59,158 nucleotides of DNA, taken from positions 1 through 59,158 of the forward strand of contig JAJYLL010000016.1 of assembly GCA_021787735.1 (NCBI GenBank), given 5' to 3'. The position numbers and the translations under genes were made by a program. Numbering within the stretch: the stretch's first letter is position 1; each line of letters starts with the position of its first letter. This document shows positions 26,296 through 34,432 of the stretch, piece by piece. The notes below the pieces were generated by a model. It had not been told where the DNA came from and made no database searches. It saw only the letters and a program-made list of their open reading frames with translations. Source of the DNA: Acidobacteriota bacterium (GTDB lineage: Bacteria > Acidobacteriota > Terriglobia > UBA7540).

Positions 26296-26895
26296 CTACT
26301 TTTGGCCTGTGGCCGCATTTTGACCCGGTTTGGCTCCTGAGGTCACCGGCGCCGGCTGTTCCGGCTTGCCTTCCAGTACCGCCACGACAGTCGGCGGCAA
26401 GTTCCTGGCGTTTCCCAGAAACCGGCTTATTTCCAGGATTTGTTGGTCTGTGAGAGATCCCTTGAATCCCGGCATCCCCGTCAGCCGGATTCCATTTCTT
26501 ACTTTCCAGTAAGCCTTGGGGCTGGCGGGACGGAACGGATGCGCGGCGTCGTAAGTGGTGGGGCGATCAGGCCGGAAGAACTGTGGTGGATGAGGATACA
26601 TACCCTTTGAGATTGCACTCTGCGGCTCATTCGGGAGTCCGTGGCAAACCGCGCAGTTCTCCCGGTAAAGAGTTGCGCCACTTTTCAGATTTGATTCGGT
26701 GGCCGGGATGGTGTCAATCTCCGGGTGATCACGTGACAAAGTTGCGTGCATCGCGAGCTTTGCAAAGAATCGTTCAAAAGGCAGAGGGGAAGCCGACGTT
26801 GAGACCGGCGCGTATCCGGAACGAAGGTAGAGATAGAATGCTGCGGGGAGCAGGAGCAACCCCGCTACGAATACAATCACGTATTTCTTGATCAT
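26296..26895 (-). CDS. Membrane-anchored mono-haem cytochrome c
   Basis: This 199-residue protein has an N-terminal transmembrane anchor (about residues 4-24) and a periplasmic cytochrome c domain. The haem motif CAVCH is at residues 81-85, and a methionine in GMPGF near residue 140 is the probable distal ligand. A proline/alanine-rich tail follows. Such proteins pass electrons in the periplasm, often beside alcohol or sugar dehydrogenases or oxidases, but no partner gene lies nearby, so its partner is unknown. ATG start at 26895. Confidence 0.85.
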   Translation of the reverse strand: MIKKYVIVFVAGLLLLPAAFYLYLRSGYAPVSTSASPLPFERFFAKLAMHATLSRDHPEIDTIPATESNLKSGATLYRENCAVCHGLPNEPQSAISKGMYPHPPQFFRPDRPTTYDAAHPFRPASPKAYWKVRNGIRLTGMPGFKGSLTDQQILEISRFLGNARNLPPTVVAVLEGKPEQPAPVTSGAKPGQNAATGQK

Positions 26896-27016
26896 TGCAC
26901 CAGCCTTTTACTCATAATAACAGTTGCCCCAGCGGGGAAGCGTGGAAGACATCAGCGCTACCGTTGGCACGGGCCGGCTGCGTAACGGCTGCTCCGACCA
27001 ATGCCTGCCATGACGT

Positions 27017-27418
27017 TCAGCGTCCGTCCATGATGACGCTGTAGCGTGCATGGCAATTGACGCTCGGATAGAAGTTCACAGTCTTTGTCATGCCTTTTGC
27101 GCGGACGCTGAATACGACTGGCGGGTTGTGGACTTTTTCTGGTAGCCCCACAAAACGCGCTTTACCTTCGCTGTTGGTTCCGACGTTCAGGTCCATCTTC
27201 TTCATGCCCATAAATCCGTAAGCGATTCTGACTGAAATGTCGGCGTTGTAGAACGGCTGGTTCGTTGTCTGGCTGACGGTAAAGTCCGCCGTACAGGGAC
27301 CAACACCCGCATCGACCTGCGGAACCGGAACTGATGGTTGCGAGGCTAGCGCCCCTCCGGCAAGAAACAAGCTGAGCAGCACAGTCAGGGTGACGTTCCG
27401 CGCCTGCCAAACACTCAT
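27017..27418 (-). CDS. Exported protein of unknown function
   Basis: This 133-residue protein has a signal peptide (about residues 1-26, VTLTVLLSLFLAGGALAS) and then a beta-rich domain with a cysteine near each end that could pair. The phrase PFYNADISVRI and the glycine/valine pattern suggest an Ig-like sandwich, but I cannot name a family. I chose the ATG at 27418 because an AGGA ribosome-binding site lies 4 bp before it; a frame to 27499 adds 27 unlikely residues before the signal peptide. Confidence 0.6.
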   Translation of the reverse strand: MSVWQARNVTLTVLLSLFLAGGALASQPSVPVPQVDAGVGPCTADFTVSQTTNQPFYNADISVRIAYGFMGMKKMDLNVGTNSEGKARFVGLPEKVHNPPVVFSVRAKGMTKTVNFYPSVNCHARYSVIMDGR

Positions 27419-27593
27419 AATTCCTGCATTCGACTTTATCACTTGAAACCTCTCTTTGTAATTTGTATGGAGATCAAGCACCTTATTCTCAGATTCCAAC
27501 CTTGCCGCACGAGTTGCCGCCAGGCTCTCGGTGGCACGTTCACCGGTTGGGGCCTCTCTCCGTTATGATAGAGCGGCTGGAAGAAACCTGACC

Positions 27594-27866
27594 ATGTTTG
27601 AGCTTGAGATTCGCTGCTGGCAAACCCAAATTGCGGGCTCGCACGATTTCAATTTCATGGACCTCGCCGCTCTCTATAGCCCGGGGATGCGGATGCTGGG
27701 CTGGCTTCGGCCGGTGGACGACGCCAAAGGCATTGTGGAAACGGCTTCCTGCGTTCGGACCTTCTTTGACAAGATGCTCACGGGGACCTCACCGGGGCTG
27801 CCGGCGGCAGGCTCCGAGTCGGGCTGCGCTTTTCAGCCTTTTGGCCAGACCCCGGCCACTTTTTAG
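27594..27866 (+). pseudogene. C-terminal fragment of an alpha/beta-hydrolase (PAF-acetylhydrolase-like)
   Basis: About 70 residues resemble the C-terminal end of platelet-activating factor acetylhydrolase or dienelactone hydrolase-like enzymes: IAGSHDFNFMDLAALYSP with the expected catalytic histidine, a turn with GWLRPVDD, and ETASCVRTFFDKML as the last helix. No N-terminal two-thirds with the nucleophile elbow is present upstream, where the divergent exported-protein gene begins. It is therefore probably a remnant. The tail after residue 70 looks non-homologous. Confidence 0.5.
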
Positions 27867-28016
27867 CCTCGCATTTACTGACAATCCCGCAACAACCCGT
27901 CCGTCCATCGCTGAGCCGCCGGCTGGCATTTCTTTGCTGCGTTTATTGGGGTCTTGTCAATTGTTGAGCTTGACCCACCAAGTCTTCACTGGCATTCTGA
28001 TTCCAAGGGACCCGTC

Positions 28017-29105
28017 ATGGCCCTCCAGGGAACATTCCGGATCTTGCTTCTCTACGACGTTGCGGACTCCATCGATCTGGAGCGGCTGAAGTCGATTCTC
28101 CGCGTCCCGCCTGCCGAGCGCCTGCCCAGCTTTATGCATCCTACTCCCGAGTACGTGCGTTTCGAATTGCCACCCGTTATTGAGCACCTCGACCCGATCA
28201 GACTTGAAACAGGGGAGCAATTGGAAGCTCGAATCAAGTACTACGATTACGGCGTCATCAGCCTCGATATGGAATTGCCATTCGCGTGTGATTGGGACGC
28301 GCTGGTGAGGTCGTCCGCAGAGTGGATTGCTGCTCCGAACATTGAAAACCGGGCGCTGGAGGTGGTGCGCCGCAGCCTGCAGCGAGTTGCCGGTGCTCTC
28401 GTCAAGCCTTACGGCAGCCTGTCGACGGAAGATTACTACGTCATCGAGTTGCGCGAGGCGCAAGGCTCGGAAGGAAAGTCCGCGACAGCCGGTGAGTTGC
28501 TGGCACACCACGGTCGGGAGATCGCGCAGATCATCCGCGGTGAGGCGCGTCTTCTTTCCGATGTGGAACGGCAGCAGATTTTGCAGTCGAGCCTTTCGTA
28601 TTATCCCTCCGATTTGCTTGTGGTCGGCTGGACGGCAGCGCTGGTATACGACACTGCCGAAGGCGCCGCCCCTACCATCCAGCTTCTTGAGTATGCCAAC
28701 ACACAACTGCTCGAGTTTCGCCATTATGACAATCTCCTGACTCGTGTTCTGGACAATGTCTACCGGTCGCTTGAACGCCACAGCGGCCCGGTAGCCCGAT
28801 GGCGGCTGGCACGCGAAGCCGAACGCTTGAACATGATTCGCCTGGATGTGATGGAACTGGCGGAGCGGACCGACAACGCCATCAAATTCCTGAGCGACAT
28901 GTTCTACGCGCGCCTTTATCGTATGGCGGCAGGAAAGGTAGGAGTTCCAGATTATCGCCACCTGGTGGATGAGAAATTGCGAACTGCGGCGGAACTTTAC
29001 CAGTTTATGGTCGATCAGTTTGAGCACGCGCGCTCTTTTGTCCTGGAACTCTCCATCGTTATCATCCTGATCATCGATCTCATTTTTCTGTTCAAGGGGA
29101 AGTGA
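28017..29105 (+). CDS. RMD1/DUF155-like protein with C-terminal membrane anchor
   Basis: The 362-residue protein has a mostly soluble mixed domain, a long helical region (residues 210-330), and a single C-terminal hydrophobic segment (LELSIVIILIIDLIFLF) followed by a short basic end. That arrangement, a tail anchor after helices containing LDVMELAERTDNAIKFLSD, resembles the RMD1/Sif2 (DUF155) family known from yeast mitochondria and bacteria; function in bacteria is not established. The ATG at 28017 follows AAGGGA; a TTG frame from 27954 is less likely. Confidence 0.6.
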   Translation: MALQGTFRILLLYDVADSIDLERLKSILRVPPAERLPSFMHPTPEYVRFELPPVIEHLDPIRLETGEQLEARIKYYDYGVISLDMELPFACDWDALVRSSAEWIAAPNIENRALEVVRRSLQRVAGALVKPYGSLSTEDYYVIELREAQGSEGKSATAGELLAHHGREIAQIIRGEARLLSDVERQQILQSSLSYYPSDLLVVGWTAALVYDTAEGAAPTIQLLEYANTQLLEFRHYDNLLTRVLDNVYRSLERHSGPVARWRLAREAERLNMIRLDVMELAERTDNAIKFLSDMFYARLYRMAAGKVGVPDYRHLVDEKLRTAAELYQFMVDQFEHARSFVLELSIVIILIIDLIFLFKGK

Positions 29106-29116
29106 GGCTAGCAAGT

Positions 29117-29166
29117 GCATCACCGCGAAGGATGAGGAGGATGTGCCCTCCGGCTTCGCAGTGCAT
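29117..29166. terminator. Imperfect stem-loop between convergent genes
   Basis: GCAT...GCGAAG on the left (29117-29130) can pair with CTTCGC...GCAT on the right (29154-29166), with further GAGG/CCTC pairing inside. It lies between the ends of two convergent genes. There is no clear T-tract, so termination is inferred from position and structure only. Confidence 0.35.
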
Positions 29167-29198
29167 GCTGACTCTTGTGGATGGTTGGGTTTGGTCCC

Positions 29199-30626
29199 CT
29201 AGCTTTTGATGGTGAACGTGGTCCAGGGCTCCGAGGGCATATCGTGGAGCAACGGTGCCTGCCAGTCAAATTCCGGGTGCTCTTTCAGATGCTGGGCCGC
29301 GTTGAAGCCTATTCCGCAGCAATGGCCGGCTGATGCGGAAAGGGCCATTTCCCCAATCATGGTTGCATCCGCCACTTTGTTTTGCACGGCGCCCGCAATG
29401 CCGTAGGGGGGCTGCCAGGTGCCCGAACCACGAGGTGAAAGATCCACATGCCCACACAAGGTCCGCTCATCGGGGTCGACCTTTTTCTCAAAAGTATCGT
29501 AGTGGTCGCCCAGGAATTTTTGCGCCATGGCCATATTGATTTTGCCCTTGTTTTCCGCCATTAACTGATTCCAGCGCATATGACGGGCGTTGGCGCTTGC
29601 GCTCATGTCGTTCAGATTAAAATTGGTTTCCTCACTGGCCAGTTTGGGGCTGACCGGGAAGTTTGAGCCTACGAAGCAGCCGTCCTTGGTACGCCAAAGG
29701 TTAACATTCTTCAAACCCAGTTCCAGGTCCGCCACCTCATTGGCCTTGTGGTCGGCGATCAGCCAGTTGTTGGCGTATCCGCCGTTGTTGCCAGTCTTCA
29801 TGATGCGCACGTAATCGTCAATAGAGATGGAATACTGCATCCCTTTGCGGGCGCGCACGAACTCCGGAATGCCCGTGGGATCGTACCCGGAGAAGCCGGA
29901 GATGGTGGTCTCCGTGATCGCGATTCCTGCTGAGTTGATGCCAAAGTCATCGCCGCTGTGGATGAAGCCCGGATAACCATCCATCAGGATCCGGTAGCCG
30001 TGCGAGGGGACGATGTCATAGATGATGGTCCACCGCTCGCCCTCCAGATAGTTAGTCCAGCAGTTGTGGGCAATCACGACCTTTCCGTCGTGCGTATAGC
30101 TGCCGGTGGCTACAAAGGCACTGCAATGCTCTGGCACCATCAATTCGGCGGCCTTTTCGGCATGGTGAGTCTTGTCGTACTCCTTGACATAGTAGTCCCA
30201 TTCCATGGAGGCGTTCAACGCAACCACATCCCACAGGTCAGACTTGCTGCCCCGGGCACGCAGGCCGTCGGTGATACCCTGCAATTCCTCACGGTATTCC
30301 GCCTCGATCTTCGGCCACATCATGTTCTTTGCCGCGTCACGGTAGAAATTCCAGTCGTATTTCTTATTGTGCGTCTGCTCCAGGATGGTGACCTTCATGC
30401 TGTCTTCGATCCGGTCAGCAAGCAGATAGCCGTGCTGGTAGCCGACTTCGGCCGGCGTTCCTTCCAGATGCACGAACGTCCAACCGTTTTTCTCCGGGCT
30501 GCGGAATGCCCCCTTCAGCCTGGGGTCCGGCTTCGGTTGATGATTGGCTGAACTGCAGGAGACGTCAAGCAGCAGCGCACTGGCGAGACCGGCCAAAGAA
30601 CTCTTAATGAATGCCCTTCGATGCAT
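29199..30626 (-). CDS. Exported C45/phospholipase B-like Ntn hydrolase
   Basis: This 475-residue exported protein starts with MHRRAFIKSS, a Tat-like twin-arginine signal, and has a cysteine at residue 24 that might be lipidated although the lipobox (DVSC) is poor. The N-terminal GTPAEVGYQHGYLLADRI segment and C168 in EHCSAFVATG, where the cysteine would become the N-terminal nucleophile, match the C45 acyltransferase and phospholipase B-like families. Members cleave amides or acyl groups after self-processing. The substrate here is unknown. The ATG at 30626 has GGAGGG just upstream. Confidence 0.72.
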   Translation of the reverse strand: MHRRAFIKSSLAGLASALLLDVSCSSANHQPKPDPRLKGAFRSPEKNGWTFVHLEGTPAEVGYQHGYLLADRIEDSMKVTILEQTHNKKYDWNFYRDAAKNMMWPKIEAEYREELQGITDGLRARGSKSDLWDVVALNASMEWDYYVKEYDKTHHAEKAAELMVPEHCSAFVATGSYTHDGKVVIAHNCWTNYLEGERWTIIYDIVPSHGYRILMDGYPGFIHSGDDFGINSAGIAITETTISGFSGYDPTGIPEFVRARKGMQYSISIDDYVRIMKTGNNGGYANNWLIADHKANEVADLELGLKNVNLWRTKDGCFVGSNFPVSPKLASEETNFNLNDMSASANARHMRWNQLMAENKGKINMAMAQKFLGDHYDTFEKKVDPDERTLCGHVDLSPRGSGTWQPPYGIAGAVQNKVADATMIGEMALSASAGHCCGIGFNAAQHLKEHPEFDWQAPLLHDMPSEPWTTFTIKS

Positions 30627-30785
30627 AGTTCCCTCCACTTCTTCGAATAATGTAGCCTAAAGTATCACTCAATGAGGTTCAAGGAAAAGCTAGTAAAGGA
30701 AGTTATGTGAATCGCCTGCAATCATACTATTGTTGGGCCCGAGACTCCGTAAGGCTGACAGCCGCTCCGTGCCAAATGGCGCCTG

Positions 30786-31556
30786 TCACCGGGCTGTCCA
30801 TCCTCCATCGATGAGAATCGTGTGGCCCGTGATCAGCGAAGCAGCCGGCGATGCAAGAAAAACCACTGCGCCGGTCACTTCCATAGGTTCGCCAATCCGG
30901 TGCAGGGCTGCGATGCGCTCGACGGTGTCGGCGCGGAACGCCGGGTCGGCCAACGCTGCTTCCGTTCCCGGCGTAAAGATAAATGTCGGCGCAACGGCAT
31001 TTACGTTGATGTTGTATTTGCCCCACTCGACCGCTAGGCATTTGGTCATGTGCGCAATTGCGGCTTTGGTGGTGCAGTAGACCGATTCCGTGGGGAGCGC
31101 CACAAAGCCCGCCTGCGAACTCATATTAATGATGCGTCCGCGCTTCTGCCAAATCATTACACGGCCGGCAGCCTGGCTGGCGAAGAACGTGCCCTTCACA
31201 TTCACAGCCATGGTGTAATCAAAGTCCTCTTCTGTGAATTGCTCGGCCGGATGGCCGGGTGCCACGCCGGCGTTGTTGACCAGAATGTCGAGCCGGCCAA
31301 AGTGGGCGACGACATCCTCGACGGCGCCGTTAATCTGGTCGAGATGCGCCATGTCCATTTGAAGTGGAAGGGCTTTGCGGCCCATGGCTTCAATTCCATG
31401 GACCACGTCAGCCCCGGTTTCCCGGTTGCGAAGGCCGAGGACAACGTCCGCACCCGCATTCGCCAGGGCCAATGAAATTGCACGACCCAGCCCGCGCGCC
31501 GCACCGGTCACCAGCGCCACCTGGCCGCTCAAGTCAAACTGCGGGAAATCGTTCAT
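30786..31556 (-). CDS. Short-chain dehydrogenase/reductase, sugar- or polyol-type
   Basis: This 256-residue classical SDR has the cofactor motif TGAARGLG near residue 17, NNAG near 92, the catalytic YCTTK near 157, and ends in the family-typical IDGGWT. It resembles gluconate 5-dehydrogenase and related enzymes. It is the last of three minus-strand genes with a FucP-type transporter and a sugar isomerase-like gene, with gaps of about 90 bp, so it probably oxidises or reduces the imported sugar. AAGGA precedes the ATG. Confidence 0.85.
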   Translation of the reverse strand: MNDFPQFDLSGQVALVTGAARGLGRAISLALANAGADVVLGLRNRETGADVVHGIEAMGRKALPLQMDMAHLDQINGAVEDVVAHFGRLDILVNNAGVAPGHPAEQFTEEDFDYTMAVNVKGTFFASQAAGRVMIWQKRGRIINMSSQAGFVALPTESVYCTTKAAIAHMTKCLAVEWGKYNINVNAVAPTFIFTPGTEAALADPAFRADTVERIAALHRIGEPMEVTGAVVFLASPAASLITGHTILIDGGWTAR

Positions 31557-31649
31557 TACTGTTCCTTGAAAAGGACCATCAGCAGATGCTGAACAAAATA
31601 GTTTGCCTGATATTCACGTGCGAATGGGATCGCTGTTGCGTCATCTCCA

Positions 31650-32978
31650 TTACAGAGTCGCTGGCTCTGAAACGTTTGCGGACTCTGCATGGAGGATTTT
31701 CATCCTGGACCCGTAGAAGGCGTAATGCGTAACCACGGCGTAGCAGATGAGGGGCACAATCATGGCAATGGCCATGCTGTGCCAGATTCCGTACAGGAGT
31801 CCCATGGCTGGCGGAGCAGTTGCGCCTCCGACAATGGCCATGATGATGCACGATCCGCCAAGCTTGGTGTTCGCACCCAGTCCCTTGATGCCCAGCGCGT
31901 AAATGGTGGGGAACATCAATGACATAAAGAAACTGGTGAGGAACACGGCCCAGACTCCAACCCAGCCCGGGAACAGGACTCCCACTGCAACCATCGCCAT
32001 GTTGATGATCCCAAAAGCGCCCATCAAGCGGGCAGGGCGGAAAAACTTCATCAGGTAAGTGGCCACAAACCGGCCAACGCCGAACGCCACCAGACTGCCG
32101 GTCAGCAGGTAGCCGGCGACCTTTTCGGTTTGATGAGTGTAGTCCTGGATGTATTGGATCAGGAAGCTCCAGGTTCCCACCTGCGCTCCTACATAGAAAA
32201 ATTGCGCCGAGACGCCCTGAAGGAAATGAGGGTAATGCAGCAGATCGCTGAGCCTGCCTTTATCGCGAGAATCCCTGGCGTCAGCTTCTTCTTTGATCTC
32301 GGGAAATTTTGTCCGCAGAATCAGAATCGCCATGACCCAGACCACGACTCCGAGAACCATGAAAGGATGTACCACTCGCAGCGTTTCGGTTTGCAGGTAA
32401 GCCTTGAGCGTGCCCTGCGCTTTGAGCGTGTCAATCTGCTGGCTGTTCAGTTCAATTCCCGAGAAGATGAAAACCGTGCCGACCAGCGCTCCCGTTATAG
32501 ATCCCAGTGGGTTAAATGATTGCGAGAGATTCAGCCTTTGCTCGGAGGTCCTTGGGTCGCCCAGCACGGCGATAAAAGTGTTGGACCCTGTTTCAAGAAA
32601 TGAAAGGCCGCTGGCAATGACGAACAACGCAAACAGGAAAAAACCGTAACTTCCCGCCTTCGCGGCTGGCCAGAACAGGAATGCGCCACTGCCAAAAAGA
32701 AACAGACCCGTGGCCAGACCCGCCTTGTATCCAAACCTTCGCATCAAAAAGGCTGCCGGCATCGCCAGACAGAAATATCCCAGATAAAAGGCAGACTGCA
32801 CCAGCCCTGCCTCAAACCGCGTGATTTGGAACGAGGTCATGAACTGCTTGATGAGGATGTCATTCAGGTTGTTGGGAATCGCCCAGAGGAAGAAAAGCGC
32901 TGTGACCAGAACGAAGGGCAGCGTGTTTCCAGGGGAAAATAGTGGGGGACGCTCGTTGTTTTCAGTCGTCATGCTCAT
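31650..32978 (-). CDS. fucP: FucP-family sugar:proton symporter
   Basis: This 442-residue major facilitator transporter has twelve predicted helices. The N-terminal FFLWAIPNNLNDILIKQF segment is diagnostic of the FucP (fucose/glucose-galactose) subfamily, and FLETGSNTFIAVLGDP and the FPTIYALGIKGLG loop agree. It imports a hexose or deoxyhexose with protons. Fucose is not certain; relatives carry glucose, galactose or N-acetylglucosamine. A second ATG two codons in (32972) could be the true start. It lies between the isomerase-like gene and the SDR. Confidence 0.85.
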   Translation of the reverse strand: MSMTTENNERPPLFSPGNTLPFVLVTALFFLWAIPNNLNDILIKQFMTSFQITRFEAGLVQSAFYLGYFCLAMPAAFLMRRFGYKAGLATGLFLFGSGAFLFWPAAKAGSYGFFLFALFVIASGLSFLETGSNTFIAVLGDPRTSEQRLNLSQSFNPLGSITGALVGTVFIFSGIELNSQQIDTLKAQGTLKAYLQTETLRVVHPFMVLGVVVWVMAILILRTKFPEIKEEADARDSRDKGRLSDLLHYPHFLQGVSAQFFYVGAQVGTWSFLIQYIQDYTHQTEKVAGYLLTGSLVAFGVGRFVATYLMKFFRPARLMGAFGIINMAMVAVGVLFPGWVGVWAVFLTSFFMSLMFPTIYALGIKGLGANTKLGGSCIIMAIVGGATAPPAMGLLYGIWHSMAIAMIVPLICYAVVTHYAFYGSRMKILHAESANVSEPATL

Positions 32979-33068
32979 GATTGTTTTTCAAGAGGCGCAA
33001 GGCCTGGTTGTGCATACGTATCCGCGATTGTCTGAATGGCCCCTATGAAATTGATCGGGGATAATGCC

Positions 33069-33920
33069 TCAGCCGCGCAGGCTGCGATACTCCTGGAGAC
33101 ACAGCTCCGCAGTCTTCATTTCGGGGTATCGGCTGCCTTCCTGTTCGATCAGGTAATATTCAACACCGCCCACGCTTTCAGCGGCCGCAAAGATCTTTTT
33201 CCACGGCGCCACGCCTTCACTGAACAGCACCTTGTAGCCCCCCTTGGGGGACCAGTTCTTGAGATGAACAGAGCGAATGCGCCCCGGGTTTCTCTTGATC
33301 CAGGCCACAGGATCGTTGCCGGTCTCAAGGCAGGTGCCCACATCGAGCTGGAGCATAATACTCTTGTCAGTATTGGCTGCGAGCACTTCAATCGGCTTCT
33401 GGCCATCCACCGGGATCCATTCGAGATCATGGTTATGATAGCCGGCATGCAAGCCGTGAGCGGCCATCGTATGGTTTGCCTTGTTCAGCGTTTCTGCGAC
33501 CCGCTTCCAGCCGTCGATGGTGGTCACCTCGCCGGCCGAAGCCATGACAATATAACGCGTCCCGAGAATGTGGTTCAGCTCCATTGCCTTGCCGATTCCT
33601 TCCGGCGTGAATGACTTTGGATCGTTGTGTGTGGAGTAGCAGCGGATGCCCAGATTGTCCAACTCGCGGCGGACCTTCCTGGCTTCGTCGGGCGTCCAAT
33701 TGTAATAGGGCGCGTAGAATTCCACGCACTGGTAGCCCATTTGGGCAACCTTCCTGACCGTTCCAGCCAGGTCTTTTTGCAGGTCGTTGCGGACCGAATA
33801 AAGCTCAAGTCCTATCGGAATGTGTTTCGCGGCCGCGGCCGCTACCGCGGCAACTCCCAAGGGAGCCGCCGCAAAAAATGCCAGAAATGAGCGACGAGAA
33901 TAAGCGTCATGGTTTTTCAT
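33069..33920 (-). CDS. Exported sugar isomerase/epimerase-like TIM-barrel protein
   Basis: This 283-residue protein has a Tat signal (SRRSFLAFFAAAPLG) followed by a xylose isomerase-like barrel. Probable metal-binding segments are visible: GYHNHDLEW, QLDVGTC and LIEQEGS. Many Tat-exported members of this family occur in acidobacteria and planctomycetes, mostly uncharacterised. It is the first gene of a probable operon with the FucP-type symporter and an SDR, pointing to handling of a sugar before or during uptake. ATG start at 33920; a frame to 33959 precedes the Tat motif with unlikely residues. Confidence 0.78.
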   Translation of the reverse strand: MKNHDAYSRRSFLAFFAAAPLGVAAVAAAAAKHIPIGLELYSVRNDLQKDLAGTVRKVAQMGYQCVEFYAPYYNWTPDEARKVRRELDNLGIRCYSTHNDPKSFTPEGIGKAMELNHILGTRYIVMASAGEVTTIDGWKRVAETLNKANHTMAAHGLHAGYHNHDLEWIPVDGQKPIEVLAANTDKSIMLQLDVGTCLETGNDPVAWIKRNPGRIRSVHLKNWSPKGGYKVLFSEGVAPWKKIFAAAESVGGVEYYLIEQEGSRYPEMKTAELCLQEYRSLRG

Positions 33921-34119
33921 AGTAGCCACACAATACCACAAGAGCGGAAAGGCGTTCACCTGAAAAGAGAAGAAATCTGCCGACTGTGGGCGACAAATCC
34001 GGTTCCGAAATCAGGGCATGCAGCGCACATAATGCCTGGGGATACTCCATGGCAGGGACGAGGGGTTTGGGCTCCTTTCCGGGGGACCGGGCTTTTGCCG
34101 TTTAACTATGAAATTTTTC

Positions 34120-34148
34120 TTGACAAGAGTTTCGTTTGGCACTATATA
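34120..34148 (+). promoter_or_regulatory. Near-consensus sigma70 promoter of a tiny gene
   Basis: TTGACA at 34120-34125 is a perfect -35 box, 17 bp precede TATATA at 34143-34148, and an A/T-rich stretch (AAATTTTT) lies directly upstream like an UP element. It is the best promoter match in the window. Transcription would start near 34155 and run into the small lysine-rich reading frame. Confidence 0.65.
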
Positions 34149-34195
34149 TCGTGGTCAGGGAAGCACCTGGCTACTAGATGTGGACCTTGTGCGGG

Positions 34196-34218
34196 CTTTT
34201 TCCCCTTCAGGGAAGGAG
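34196..34218 (+). promoter_or_regulatory. Hairpin that would cover the Shine-Dalgarno of the tiny gene
   Basis: CTTTTTCCC (34196-34204) can pair with GGGAAGGAG (34210-34218) over nine positions, two of them G-U, with a CTTCA loop. The right arm contains most of the AAGGAGGT ribosome-binding site. Control of translation by opening this stem is plausible but is inference. Confidence 0.45.
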
Positions 34219-34222
34219 GTCT

Positions 34223-34267
34223 ATGGCCGAAAAGAAGAAAGCGAAACCCAAGCCGAAAAAGAAGTAA
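34223..34267 (+). CDS. Tiny lysine-rich peptide gene (14 codons)
   Basis: ATG at 34223 to TAA at 34265-34267 encodes a 14-residue peptide, MAEKKKAKPKPKKK. The full eight-base AAGGAGGT stands 2 bp before the ATG, shorter than the optimal spacing. The whole unit is self-contained: consensus-like promoter, a leader of about 68 nt with an SD-covering stem, the frame, and a downstream hairpin at 34301-34324. Lysine-rich peptides can bind nucleic acids, but no function is known. The transcript might instead act as a small RNA with the frame incidental. Confidence 0.5.
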   Translation: MAEKKKAKPKPKKK

Positions 34268-34298
34268 AGGAAGCCAATCAAAAGGTGTTGATTTGCCC

Positions 34299-34326
34299 AG
34301 GCCCGCCTTCCTTCCTTGGCGGGCTT
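34299..34326 (+). terminator. Probable terminator of the tiny gene
   Basis: GCCCGCC (34301-34307) pairs perfectly with GGCGGGC (34318-34324) around a 10-nt loop, extendable by one or two outer pairs. TTGGTGTTTTA follows, a mixed T-rich tract. It lies about 33 bp after the stop codon of the 14-codon frame. Confidence 0.5.
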
Positions 34327-34432
34327 GGTGTTTTAGGGCGAATATTGACGCAGTCGTACGAACAATTCGGCGTGGAAAAGATCAAAACTTTTCGTCTCCG
34401 GCTGGTTGTTCAGTTGGTGATGCAACGACGTG

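Noticed and set aside
27957..29123. Long minus-strand frame opposite the RMD1-like gene (388 codons)
   Set aside because: Only the plus-strand reading gives a plausible membrane-anchored protein with a ribosome-binding site; the antisense frame has no recognisable motif.
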